A stretch of DNA of 64,000 bases, from assembly GCA_016758965.1 (NCBI GenBank), contig JAEPRB010000058.1:1-64000 (forward strand). The letters run 5' to 3'. This DNA comes from Circinella minor. Lineage: Eukaryota > Mucoromycota > Mucoromycetes > Mucorales > Lichtheimiaceae. The notes beneath the pieces were generated by a model that had not been told where the DNA came from, ran no database searches, and saw only the letters and a program-made list of their open reading frames with translations. Of the stretch, positions 1-11,744 are shown piece after piece. Numbering within the stretch: the stretch's first letter is position 1; every line of letters begins with the position of its first letter. A program made the position numbers and the translations under genes.

Positions 1-229
1 TCTTTATATTTCGTTTCGAAATTATTATAACGTTTTTGAACAACGTGATTAATCTGTGGATTATAACAGGATTTACATGAAACCGCTGGTCGATGAGAGT
101 TTAGAAAAATGAACATCAACATAAAAATAAAAATAACACAGAAAACTGTAATTGCTATAAAGCGATATGCCAGTACTGGTTGAATGGATGTACTGTAGTA
201 AGTAAGGTCCAAGTACTGACCAAAGACTA

Positions 230-1071
230 CAGAGGGTCCCCGTTAATTTCATAGTGGCATTTTTCATTTGTTCTTTGAAAATAATGGAGTATGAAAATAA
301 ACGGATACTATTGATTTTTTTTTTCGAAGAATGTACACATATTGAATGTTTCAACTCACTATGTTGTATGTCTTTTAGAATATCTAAATATTAATTATTA
401 ATAAATCATACGTATCTATGTGTTTGTTCTCTATCTATGCGTTTTTGAAACACTCAATTTTTTTTATTTATGCACATCCTTAACATTTTCTTTAAAGAAA
501 ACTATATATAGTTCCAAGAGCTGAAAGCATATTTATTTTCTTTTTATCTCCAATCACTATATATTTTACTCTATATATATCAAAATGACACCAACCGAAT
601 CACACATTAGCTTCTTGACAACTGAGCAGTATGGTATGCTGTCTGAGAAGAAAAGACTTCACCTATAAACCTTAACAAATTGATTAATGTCAATACAGAA
701 TAAAAATGAATTCAATTTATTGAAGGCACATACGTAACATGAGTACGATATCCAAAGGCTTAAAGCGAGAAAAATAAGAAGCAAATAAATATTGTATAGA
801 CTTCTGTGAAAAATTATGAAGAGGTCGATAGTAACAAAAAATTATTCTATCCTGTATAATAATTCAACTACGTACAATCCTTATATTTATCACAATAATA
901 TTTTTTTTATTATATCCGTTAAGGATTTAATGCCACTAGCTGCTATGAAAATGAAATAAACCGGGATGTACTGTAAAAATTTTCTTATGTTATATTTACC
1001 ATTCCTTGATTTTTTAGTGAAGTTAATGAGATGTGAAAATTAACGGACATGAAATTAACGAGGACTCTCTG
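230..1071. mobile_element. TA-flanked inverted-repeat DNA transposon relic
   Basis: The element starts with CAGAGGGTCCCCGTTAATTT and ends with the near-perfect reverse complement (AATTAACGAGGACTCTCTG), giving about 21 of 23 matching terminal bases. A TA dinucleotide sits directly outside both ends (228-229 and 1072-1073). TA target duplication plus CAG-starting ends is typical of Tc1/mariner/pogo-type cut-and-paste elements. The inside is AT-rich and I find no transposase frame, so this is a non-autonomous or decayed copy. Its superfamily is inferred from the ends only. Confidence 0.7.
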
Positions 1072-1817
1072 TAATTGAAAAAGTAATTTCACGTTTCCTG
1101 TTGCTTTAGTAATGTATTATATGTATACACTAGCCAGAAGTCTTTAAACAGGGACTTGAATTAAAAACATTTTTGTGTTTTTTGTGCTCAAGTACATGCG
1201 CCCTTTATTCTTTCTATTCTTATAATATTATTAATAACTTTTATATTTATTTTGAACAACATTAATACTTATCATCAAAAGAAATGAACTATGTTGTTAA
1301 AGACGTTGGGGAGTAAACCGCCAAGTTACCATAATTTATCATATACCTCATATTACGTAATAGCATTTCTACGCGAAACCATTGAAATTTTCAACGCCAA
1401 AATGACACCTACGGTATATATATCGATAATATTGATATATTAATATCGTGTTGAACACTATTTTCTCTTTTGCTAGGAGCTTCTATTATAACTAAAAGTA
1501 TTTAGTAGTTGATAGTACGTAGACGTTACTATTCCGAGATTTATTTATATTTGTTTATGTCACGTGTATGCGCCTTTATCTCATACACTCTATATGCAAA
1601 GCATGTTTACGCACTGTAAGATTTTTTTTCCCATTAATAATAATGGTTGACGGCGCATCTAGCTCTATGATCGTTTTATCTATACTATGGTCCCCGCGCC
1701 ACAAAAATAAAATGTCATTATAAGTAGCGAAAAAAAAATGGTTTTTACTTCTTTTCACCTTTCTTTTTTATTTTTTTTCTACTACATACTATTATATTTA
1801 AATATAGCACACAGAAA
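1072..1817. other. Intergenic, AT-rich; promoter side of first F-box gene
   Basis: No coding frame with splice support is seen. The last stretch before the F-box start contains pyrimidine-rich tracts and an AT-rich, TATA-like run near 1790-1806, so the promoter of the F-box gene is expected here. Confidence 0.5.
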
Positions 1818-3892
1818 ATGAAAATCAATTTTACGTTATTAGAGGATTGGATTGATCATATTCTAATGTTAACTTTCAAAAAAATTAAAAACATTAGTAA
1901 GACTATTGCGCAAAACTGCATTCGTCGTCAGCGTCACCAACAAAAACATTGTATGGATCCAGTTTATATACTACCCATTGAAATTTTAAACGAAATTTTT
2001 ATACTGTTACCACAAGACACAAAGATAACACTATATCTAGATGTATCCAAATTGTGGCGTGAAACAATATTGAAATGTCCGAATGTGTGGCGCGAAATAG
2101 AAATTCAACAAGATTATAGAGTAATTAAATCTTGTTATGATATTGGTTTTCATGTGAAACACATAACCATCAATAGCACCTTTGAAGAAGTTTGTTTTTC
2201 AGCTATACAACAACTGAAAGAAGGACATTTTAAACAAATACAATCATTAAAAATAACAGGTAAATAAAAGTGCGTATTTTGTTTTATATCCAAAATAAAA
2301 AAAAAGTCTAACAATACTAAATTTTTTGAATAATAGTACCTGAAATTGAGAATATGAAAAGATATCTTCAATTGACAACAACGGCTTTGTACCAAATACG
2401 AGACACTTTAACCAGCTTTACCATTGATACAAGCAAAACTGGAAAATATATTTCGATTGCAGATATTTTGTCAGCATGTAATAATTTGATTGAACTTGAT
2501 TATTCAACAACTACTCGATTATCAAAACGAAGAACGATAAACAACTATTTTACACAATATCAAGAAATACCCCATCATCATCATTGTCTGCTTAATCTTC
2601 AGCTAAAAGCACCATTCATTAATAGACATGATATTGATCCTTTACTTGAACAATGTACAGAATTACGACGACTTGTAATGAACGGATGCACCACATCTGT
2701 TCTAGACACCATTGTAAACAAGCAGCAACAACTTAGCGAGACACCATTGAATTTAGAAATACTAGGATACAACGCTAATAGCAAATCTATGGCGGTTCCT
2801 CAACTGCCAAAAGAGACAATGACAATGATAAGAAAAGGAAAAGAAAAGAAAATAAGAGGATTACGAATTTTATTCACTAATAGTAATGGTCAACCAGTAC
2901 ATACACAAAGAATGTTACCTCTTCTCTATCAAAACAGAGAAACCTTGATTTATATTATGGCCCATCTATCACCATTGGATCAATCTGAACTTGTTCAACT
3001 ATACACACTCTATCCTAATTTTGAATTTCCAAATATATCACGATTTACACTTTGGTCAGTCACAGGAATACAGGAGTTTATGTTACAAGCAATTCGTAAT
3101 TCAACTAGATTGTCTGTTTTGGATATCATTCATGCATATGATATAGATGGAGTACTAAAAGAGTTAATGACTATGCCGCCTTTAAAGCATCTCACCATAC
3201 TCTATTCAACAGCGTCAATTCCAGAAACATCTAATGATGACCCTTTTGAAACAACTGTTGCGACAACAAGTTTAATCAGTTTATTCAAAAGATATGTATA
3301 CCTTTCTTCTTCTTCACCATCAGCATTTTACTCTTCTTCGTCTCCATCATCATCATCGGCATCTTTTTCTTCTTTTTCTTCTATCTCCAGCACAAAAACA
3401 ATTACGACAGCAACAATGTTACCAGGACCATCACGGCAATTTGTATCAACCACACCATCACTGTCACTCAAGTCGATCACACTTGGAAAATTCAATACTG
3501 TTTCAGATAGAGAACTTTCAATATTAGGGAATATTAAAACATTAGAACAAATTACTTTACTCGATTTGAATAATGTAACAACAAATGGCATCAAGAATCT
3601 TATAAATAAAATGGGTAATCAACTGAAATATGTACGTCTTTCAAGAATGGAATCAGTAACAGATGATATACTCTTCAATCTTGGTGATATGAATGGATTA
3701 ATTCGTATCGCATTGGATTATCTACCCAAAATGACAAATCGAGGTTTACGACTATTAATTGATAAACTTTATTATAAATTACCACAACAACAAGTTGAAT
3801 TATCGGTATTTTATTGTCCTTTAATTACTCAAAAATACATTCGTTATGGAAAACAAAAAATAAAAAAATTTAAAGCAACACCTTGTTTATAA
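1818..3892 (+). CDS. F-box/leucine-rich-repeat-like protein
   Basis: Two exons, 1818-2259 and 2337-3892, join across a 77-nt GT-AG intron (donor GTAAAT, acceptor AATAG) in matching phase to give about 665 aa. Residues ~47-95 form an F-box (LPIEILNEIFILLP, later VSKLWRE and CPNVWREIEI). F-box proteins usually recruit Skp1 and act as substrate receptors of SCF ubiquitin ligases. The C-terminal part has irregular leucine-rich segments (LKSITLGKF, LEQITLLDLNNVT, LKYVRLSRMESVTDDIL) like F-box/LRR proteins. A Ser-rich insert lies around 3300-3390. The next gene is a diverged tandem relative that carries an N-terminal TPR region this protein lacks. The substrate is unknown. Confidence 0.85.
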
Positions 3893-3961
3893 CAAAATAA
3901 ATTTTGTAATCAGCATAAAAATCATGTAGATTTTTCCTTTTAATTTCTCTCATTCCCCTCC

Positions 3962-4018
3962 TGGCCCCTATAATTTTTTTCTTTTCTAAAATAAAAAAAA
4001 AAAAAAAAAAAAAAAAAA
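3962..4018. repeat. Poly-A tract between tandem F-box genes
   Basis: The 148-bp gap between the two F-box genes ends in an A-run of roughly 28 bases, about 20 bp before the next ATG. Such a short gap leaves little room for a separate promoter. Confidence 0.6.
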
Positions 4019-4040
4019 CTTATTTGGGGCCAGTTTAGTT

Positions 4041-6303
4041 ATGACATTCGACAAGAAAAGTTCCAAATCAAATGAACATGATACTACGATCACCACCAAA
4101 AATTATTCATTCCAACCTTATTATTATCCAAATGAAAAAAAAGATGACATTGCAACAACAGCACCAATGTTTACAAAATGTGTACAGAATGTTGAATGTC
4201 AAAACTTACAGGTCGCGATCGATACTGCAACAGATGGTATTAACGAAATGTTTGATAACTTAATGTCATTACTGGATGTACGTGCAGCGACATTGGGACT
4301 AAAGAATCAAGTAAACAAGGGACTTGAAGACGGTTATCGAATGATTGATTATTCACCTACAACGCCCGCTGGTTATTTGAGGTGTGCATCTTTATTTATT
4401 CTTGACAACAAATACAATGCTGCCATGGAAATATGTAAACAAGGAATGAATGCTTTATCTTTTGAAAATGATGACAATGAGGAAGAAAACGGAAAAAAAC
4501 ACGAGAAATATAGAGAAGCACAAAAAGTACTTGATGAAAAATACAATGAAGCTAAAACACTTGAAAATCAAGGCCGTGTCGATTTTATAACAAGGTTACC
4601 ATCTGATATTATTTGTCAGATATTGGATTATTTACCTTTTAGCGCTTTATTAGAAACATTAAATGTATCAAAAGTATGGCGAGATTATGTCACTGTTTAT
4701 CCAAAAATATGGAGCAATATGAAACTAACGACATGTCCGGATGAAAAAACTGATATGATAGGGAGAGTTTTGTCGAGACAACATCATTTCAGTCATCACG
4801 TGCAACATCTTTCTGCCGATGAATTGTCTGAGGATGAAACCTATGATTTGTTAATAGAGTTAATATATGGTACATACAGTAAACTTGAATCTTTGGATTT
4901 TTGGTGTAAGTTTTTATAATTATTCTTTATAATTTTTTATATGAAGAGCGCCGGTTTATCATTTATCTAATACACATTATATTATAATATATTGTTTTTA
5001 TATAGCCAGTGATATGGATGATGGTTATGATGAATGTGTTGGTGTATTATCAAGAGTAAAAACCACTCTCAAATCTTTACGTTTTTCGTTGAAAGCGAGC
5101 AATAATCCTTTACCATTAGGCTCAATACTTGCTGAATGTGATAATTTGAAAACGTTTGATTACTTACAGTCATGTACTGTTACAGAAGAAGCACTGGATG
5201 GTATTCCAACAACACCGATCAACTCACTGAATGATTTAACATTGGCATGTGCATCACTACCCACTTCACAATTGGAACGTATTCTTAAATGTTGTCCTCG
5301 AGTATTACAGTTATCATGTATGAATTGTGATACATCAGCATTTGAAGTTGTAGAAAAGCTATGTCCTTATCTATACTCTTTCGGACTCAACGCAAGTCCA
5401 TACGAATTATCTGATGATGACAAACAATCTCTTTTGAACAACATAGACGACCAACAAACCAATTCTTCTTTTGGAATACATCATATTTATTTCGACGTCA
5501 GGGCAGCTTGGTTATCAGTGGATGATCATGATGAATCATTAATACGGATACTGAAAAATAATGCTAATGTATTGGAAACAGCAAAGATGCGATTTGGAGG
5601 ATTTATAGACGATGATGAAAATCAAGGTTCAAGATGGCAAAACCTTGGAACAATAGTAACTCCTCATCTGCGCAGCTTAACACTTAACTTCAATCTTACT
5701 ATGAGTTCCGTCATTTCAACATTTTTATCTAATTGTCCCGCCTTGGAAATACTTTTGTTTGGACCCGGAATCGAATTTATTCCTAGTGGTGTTTTTCAAG
5801 CAGCATCCCGTCTCAGCATGTTAAAGGAATTGACTATTTATCTTGCGAATGAACTAAGTGACCACGGTCTATCCTTACTATTTAAAAAAATTTCAAATCA
5901 AGAAGAAAGAAATCAACATGAGGGTTTTAATAATTTTCAAAAGTTCAAATTAGAACATTGTTTTAGTGAACTTTCCAAAGAAACAGCACACTCCCTTGCT
6001 AAAATACCTTCGTTGCAAGAAATTTATTTCGATGGTGCCTATATGACCCAAGACACCGCTGAATCGTTTGCCTGGACACTTGCTCATCAACATGGTGATT
6101 ATTCATCATCATTTCATACCATTACACTGATTTCTATGGATTGTGTAACTGATCAAGTATTACGTTATCTCAATGATATACCAAGTTTACGAACAATAAA
6201 ACTTTCCCATTTACGAAATATCACACTTGAAGGTCTGAAATGCCTTCAATCGAATACCCGGATAAGTCTTGACTTTACACCCCATTCTTTTCAGAAAAAA
6301 TAA
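4041..6303 (+). CDS. TPR-F-box-LRR protein, Pof3/Dia2-like
   Basis: Two exons, 4041-4905 and 5006-6303, join across a 100-nt intron (donor GTAAGT, acceptor TATAG) in phase to give about 720 aa. The N-terminal ~90-160 region looks like TPR helices (AGYLRCASLFILDNKYNAAM). An F-box follows near residue 190 (ITRLPSDIICQILDYLPFSA ... NVSKVWRDYV). The C-terminus has leucine-rich repeats (LRSLTLNFNLTMSSV, LRTIKLSHLRNITLEGLKCL). This order matches fission yeast Pof3 and budding yeast Dia2, SCF receptors linked to replication and chromatin stability. The family assignment rests on architecture; orthology is not proven, because Mucoromycota often carry several such genes. Confidence 0.85.
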
Positions 6304-8872
6304 CTTTTCTCTTATTTCATTGTGTAATTTTTTTTATTTGTATTATAAACATTATAGTGTAAAAAAAACAGATTGACATTATTATTATTATTCTATATAT
6401 ACACACAGTAAAAAAAAAAAATATCTCGTCGTTTTTAACGACATGATTTTAATAAAAATCATTCATATATAGATAGGATGTTGTTATGCGGGGTACATTA
6501 CTTTCTACTTGTATCTTGCGGGACGGAAACATTGAATGATTATGATGGTGGGAATTGGGGTAGAATTTGCTGATATAATAATGCAGTTGCGAAGTTCTCA
6601 TTTGATAATTATATATATGGTTGAATCAATTGTGGTACGAGTACAAAAGGTTGTGGGGAGTGGAAGGGATACACAACAATTTTAAAACGTCAAATATCAC
6701 AATTGAAAAAAAAAATTATTGGTTCAACTATAATCGACCCGCTATATTAAATAAAACATTATTACCCCACCTGTGGCACATACACTTACTATTATAATAT
6801 AGTATATTTGACAAAGATATTATAGAATTATAGTATGGAGTACTCTCCCACCATGAAATATTATATAATAATACACACAATTAAATAATTAATCATGATT
6901 TACTGTCATTTAATTTTTTTTTTAAATCAATCAAAAATGATATATTGAAATTTTATAACAAAAATGATGCCGTTCGCCGTTTTACCGGATGTTTATTATA
7001 CTTTAGGCCTATAAAAAAAAGTGAATAAATTGGTTTTTAATAATAATAGACAATAGAACGAAATAGAGATGCCAGTAATGTTTTTATTTTCACACACGTG
7101 ATAATAACATAAGTATTTACTCAATGAGGTAGTAGCTCCATTTTCTTTTTATTTTTTTTACCGCTGGAAAAAAAATCACAGTAGTACAATAGATTGATCC
7201 ACACCTTTTCAATCTATTCGATCCCTTGTTCATTTCCTGTAGGGACTGAGAGGGACTTTTTTTTATTGTTTCACAAAAAAAAAGATATGAATACTACTAC
7301 GCACTGGTTATTTTTTTTAACTACTATGTGCTATTAAAAACGGCGTATCACTATTATTTTGGAAAACGTAACTTAGAAAAAGCAACATGAACAAAAAAAA
7401 AAAAAATCGTTAGTCATTGGAACTGTATATCAGTACAGTCCAATAATAAATTTTTCTTTTAATTAAGACAAAAAAAAAATATTGTTTGCGAATACTGTAG
7501 GCCAAGTTATTTTAATTTTTATTTGTATTGATTTAATAGTAGAAAATGATAAGATGTAGTTGTTATTTAAAAGGCAATAGTAATAGATCCAGGACATTCC
7601 GAGTTTACCATAAATTTATTTGTACTACAAGAAATTTACATAATGCATATTTTCTAATTACACAAAAACATTTTATTCCAAAGCATCATCACTATCAAAA
7701 TTTGAACTGTGGTAAAAAAAAAAAAAAAAAATTCAAATCTTTCCAGTACGTACGTACAAAACCCGATTTATCACTATCAATATAAACATATGCAACATGC
7801 ATATAATATATTATCAAGTAATAGTAGGTGTGACAAATTTAAATCAGATTCAAGAAAACAAGAGATATGTCAATTAGATACATCTTATGTATTATATAAA
7901 ATCATGGTAGAAATGTTACTCAATATCACGAGACATCCTTTTTATTGGAAAACTATCCAAGCGAATTATTTCTTTACAAAATATACGGTATTTCTTTTAC
8001 TTGGCGAAAGAAATTATAGACTATACCTTATATAAATTCTCAATGAAAAAAAAAATGAAAACCGACATTCATATTTTGTTTTTTTGGAACATAGAAAACA
8101 ATGCTACATTTTATCACAAGTAACTATAATAATTATCTATGTATGTATGTATAACATCATAAACTTTAGTTATGTTATAGTGGGGTGTCAAATAATAGGG
8201 ATTAAACTCCAATGTTATAGTTGCTGATATTAATTAGTTGTGTTCACCAACGGGAGTTGTTTGCGTTTCATAAAATAAACATAAATGACCCAACTTATTC
8301 CAATATTTAAAGGATACCTCATTTCGTCTCTTAGGCAAGTCATGACTACAAAGGAAAACCATTGGTTAAAAACTTAATGTACAATAATGTATAATGGTTA
8401 GTAACTTGAAGACGTTAAATAATACTACTCCTCAAAAAAATCATCATGTAAAAAAAAAAAATTACCCGTGTACGTAACTCTTTTTTTAGTAATTTGATAT
8501 TCTAAACATGTATTAGCTAAGTTTTTTACTTTATTATTTATTCAAATAACATAATCAATGAGAATAAAAACCTTCAGAAATAGCAATCCACAGTACACAA
8601 TAATAACGTATATAGTTGTTAAAAAAACGACCTACGTATTTGAAATGTTTTTATAATACGCGAAAATTATCTAATTATATACCGCTACTTTGTGTTACGT
8701 GAAAGTTAAAGATAAAAAACTAACATCTATTGACAAGTCATTGACATTTATGTAATAAATTATAATATAAACTATACTATTACAATGCTAAGATAGTATG
8801 ATTTCGGTAAAAGAAAGAGATCATGGGAAGTTAAATTACTTTCAACTGTAGTAAAAAAAAAAAAAAAAAAAG
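6304..8872. other. Long AT-rich intergenic region
   Basis: About 2.6 kb without a supported gene. Small open frames at 7546-7785 and 7709-8035 are A/T-run driven and overlap each other in different frames. A short inverted repeat (GTCGTT/AACGAC) lies just downstream of the F-box gene, near 6426-6441. Nothing else recognisable. Confidence 0.5.
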
Positions 8873-8882
8873 TATATAAATA
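8873..8882 (+). promoter_or_regulatory. TATA box of the mannanase gene
   Basis: TATATAAATA lies about 95 bp upstream of the mannanase ATG, followed by a CA-rich leader (ACATCAACTCAAATCAATCT) typical of fungal transcription start regions. This suggests a strong, regulated promoter, as expected for a secreted hydrolase. Confidence 0.6.
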
Positions 8883-8976
8883 CTTTGACAACCGAACCCA
8901 AAAAATTTACATCAACTCAAATCAATCTCTTATCATTATAACAAACAAACCCAAAAAATCCACTTTCTTTTATAAA

Positions 8977-10603
8977 ATGGTTAAATTCCTTTCAATTATG
9001 ACTTGTGCCCTTTTGGCAGCTCCTTCACTTGTTTCTGCTTTCATTGGTACAAAAGGTGAAACTTTTACTAATGATGATGGTGGTTCTTTTTATTTTTCCG
9101 GTACCAATGCATGTAAGTCCCTTTCTCTCTCGTCTATATATATAAACGAACATATATATTTATGAAATAAACGACGTTTTGTTGTTATATATTACTAAAT
9201 TACATATAAAATTAAAAATACGTAGACTATCTTATGACTCAAACTCAAGAAAATGTTCAACAAATTCTTAAACAATCTGCTAGTTTGAATCTTCCTGTCA
9301 TTCGTACTTGGTTATTCAATACTGGTAGAACTGACATTTATTTCCAAAAATGTACTGATGGGGCTTTGGAAATGAATGATGATGATAAAACTGGTTTAGG
9401 ACGTATTGATTATGTTATTCAACAAGCTCAAGAAAATAATGTGAAGTTGATCTTTGCTTTAACTAATAATTGGCCCGACTTTGGGTAAGAAAAATCGTTT
9501 TCGACTTTTTAATAAGATAATAAGATAATATGATATTCTGTGTTCAAAAGTTGTTAACTTTTAAAAATTAATGTATAGTGGTATGGATGACATTACTAAA
9601 TGTGTAGGTGGTACTAATCATGACGATTTCTACACCAATCCTGATGTTATTAAAGCTTTTAAGGATTATATTACACATGTTTTGAATCGGGAAAATAAGC
9701 TGACTGGCATTAAGTATTCGGTATATATAATCTACATTTTATTTTTGATGTTGTAAGAAAAAAAAAACAGAAAAATTCTAACACTTCAATTTTATAACAG
9801 GAGGATCCAACTATTTTTGGTTGGGAGCTTGCCAATGAACCTCGTTGTGAAGGCAGTAACCTTCCTAGCTCTGATAATTGTTCCCCTGATATTACAACTG
9901 CTTGGGTTGATGAAATTTCTAGTCATATCAAATCAATTGATTCGAATCATTTGGTTGGTGTTGGAGATGAAGGTTTTTTTAATATTCCTGGTGAAGCCGA
10001 GTAAAGTATCTTTTCCTAATACAAATTATTGTAAAAATCAAAATAAAAGTCTATATAATAAGACTAGATATAATAGCATGTAATATTGAATCTAACAAAT
10101 ATTTATAATCATTTTTAGTTATGAATATAATGGTGGACCTGGTATGGACTTCGATGCAACTCTTGCTCTTTCATCAATTGATTTTGGTACATTCCATATG
10201 TATACTGATCATTGGAGTAAAGACAATGACAAATGGCCCAAAAAATGGATCGCAGTAAGCTTTGACACATACATTTTCTCAATACTTAATAAACTATCAT
10301 ATAACTCTTTGATAATAACTCTTAAATAAAAAATATTATATTATGTAGGATCATGCTGCTTCTCAAAAATCTGCCGGAAAACCTGTTCTTTTTGAAGAAT
10401 ATGGTTATAGTAAACCAAGTGAGCGTACTACACTTTATCCTGCTTGGCATGCTATTATTGAAGATGAAAATATTGCAGCTGATGCTTTTTGGCAAATTGC
10501 TGTTCCATGTAGTCAATTGGATGAATATGCTATTTGTGTTGATGATGAAAATATTGATACACTTGTTACTACTCATGCCTCCAATATGTTGGCAAAGAAT
10601 TAA
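8977..10603 (+). CDS. Secreted GH5 endo-1,4-beta-mannanase
   Basis: Six exons (8977-9112, 9226-9484, 9579-9720, 9801-10000, 10119-10254, 10349-10603) join in phase to 375 aa. Residues 1-21 are a signal peptide (MVKFLSIMTCALLAAPSLVS), so the enzyme is exported to degrade plant mannans. The GH5 acid/base motif FGWELANEP puts the catalytic Glu at ~192; the nucleophile motif VLFEEYG puts Glu at ~308. The start GTKGETFTNDDGGSFYFSGTNAYYL is split for reading as 'F-FSGTNAYY', a classic subfamily-7 mannanase opening, and RTWLFNTG precedes the barrel core. There is no cellulose-binding module. All introns are GT-AG, and splicing restores a complete GH5 catalytic domain of normal length. Confidence 0.93.
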
Positions 10604-10968
10604 AAAAGTTAAATTTATTAACAGATTTAGAAATGCTATAATAATACGTAGCTTTCCTCTCCCCCCCCTTCCAATTTTTTTTCTTCTATTTAATTATCTT
10701 TTTATATTTATATACAGGAGTATGAATATCCAGAATCTTATTAAATCAAAATAAAATATCTATTCTCTCAAAACTTTGAAATCTTTTAAATTTTTAAATA
10801 TTCAATATTTAGTTGAATTATATGTATGAAATTATGATTCATATTTTGATTTTCTAAAATAGAAATCACTATTATATACGACAGAATTATTATGACTATA
10901 AATCGTGTCTAGACTGAGGTAAAAAAAAAAAAAAAGAAAGCTCTCATGTTTCTTTTAGTATATATATA
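10604..10968. other. Mannanase 3' flank
   Basis: Contains the 3'-UTR region (T- and C-rich tract at 10650-10690 and AATAAAATATC-like sequence near 10749) and AT-rich DNA up to the transposon. No gene seen. Confidence 0.45.
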
Positions 10969-11744
10969 CAGTAATTATTCGTTAAACCGGTACTCAATAT
11001 ATGTGAGGATTTGTACCGTTTAGCGAATTAAAACGCAGCTGGTACTAATATGTACGTAGAATATACTGGAAAAATAACTATGATTAAATTAAGCTGTAAG
11101 GATAAGATAAAAAAAATGATAGTTCATATAATGTAGCTTTGCTACTATGAGCTAATCTTTTAGTGATAAAAATGACAATAGTGTACTCATCAAATAGTGA
11201 TAATGAACCAGAGATTGGATTAGTAATGGATTCACATCAAAGTGTGTTCAATACCATGGACCATGGTTAGTAAAAATGAATTGTATCAACAACATAATTA
11301 TATACTCAATGGTAATGAACAAGTACATGACAAAGTTGAAAAGAAGTACGCACGTAAATGGGGAAGGAGAAAAAAGCATCAGTGTGAAGTTGGCAAAAAA
11401 GAGACGCTGTTATCAGCAAGATGTCGAGAAGCTTTCTCTTGACAACCATAATGATTTGTGTATCTTTAACTGCTGTGGAAACAAATTAGCCAACAGAAAA
11501 CAAAGGAAGAGCTGATATGTCTTTGAAGGTATAGGCTGTATTACTAATTTTACCAATAAAAGACTAATATAATATAAAATAATACTATTATAAATCCGGT
11601 AAATATTTGGACAAGTTCACCGGATACCGGTTTAACGAATCACTGGTATTTTACTAAGTATATAAAAAATATTTGAGAGATACTACAGGTTTAGGTAGCG
11701 AAATACCGGTTTAACGAGAGTACCAGTTTAACGAATAATCACTG
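10969..11744 (+). mobile_element. pogo-like non-autonomous DNA transposon, copy 1
   Basis: Ends read CAGTAATTATTCGTTAAACC and, inverted, CAGTGATTATTCGTTAAACT; a TA lies directly outside each end (10967-10968 and 11745-11746). CAGT-type ends with TA duplication are the pogo/Tigger/Fot1 signature. The ends also carry extra subterminal copies of the CGTTTAGCGAATT / GGTTTAACGAAT motif. The element is 776 bp, too short for a transposase. It holds an open remnant near 11270-11442 starting VSKNELYQQHNYI that recurs in the inverted copy at 25872-26686, so it probably descends from a coding parent. Confidence 0.82.

Noticed and set aside
7546..8035. Two overlapping plus-strand open frames
   Set aside because: They overlap in different frames around a poly-A run, with no domain, no splice sites and poor codon character.
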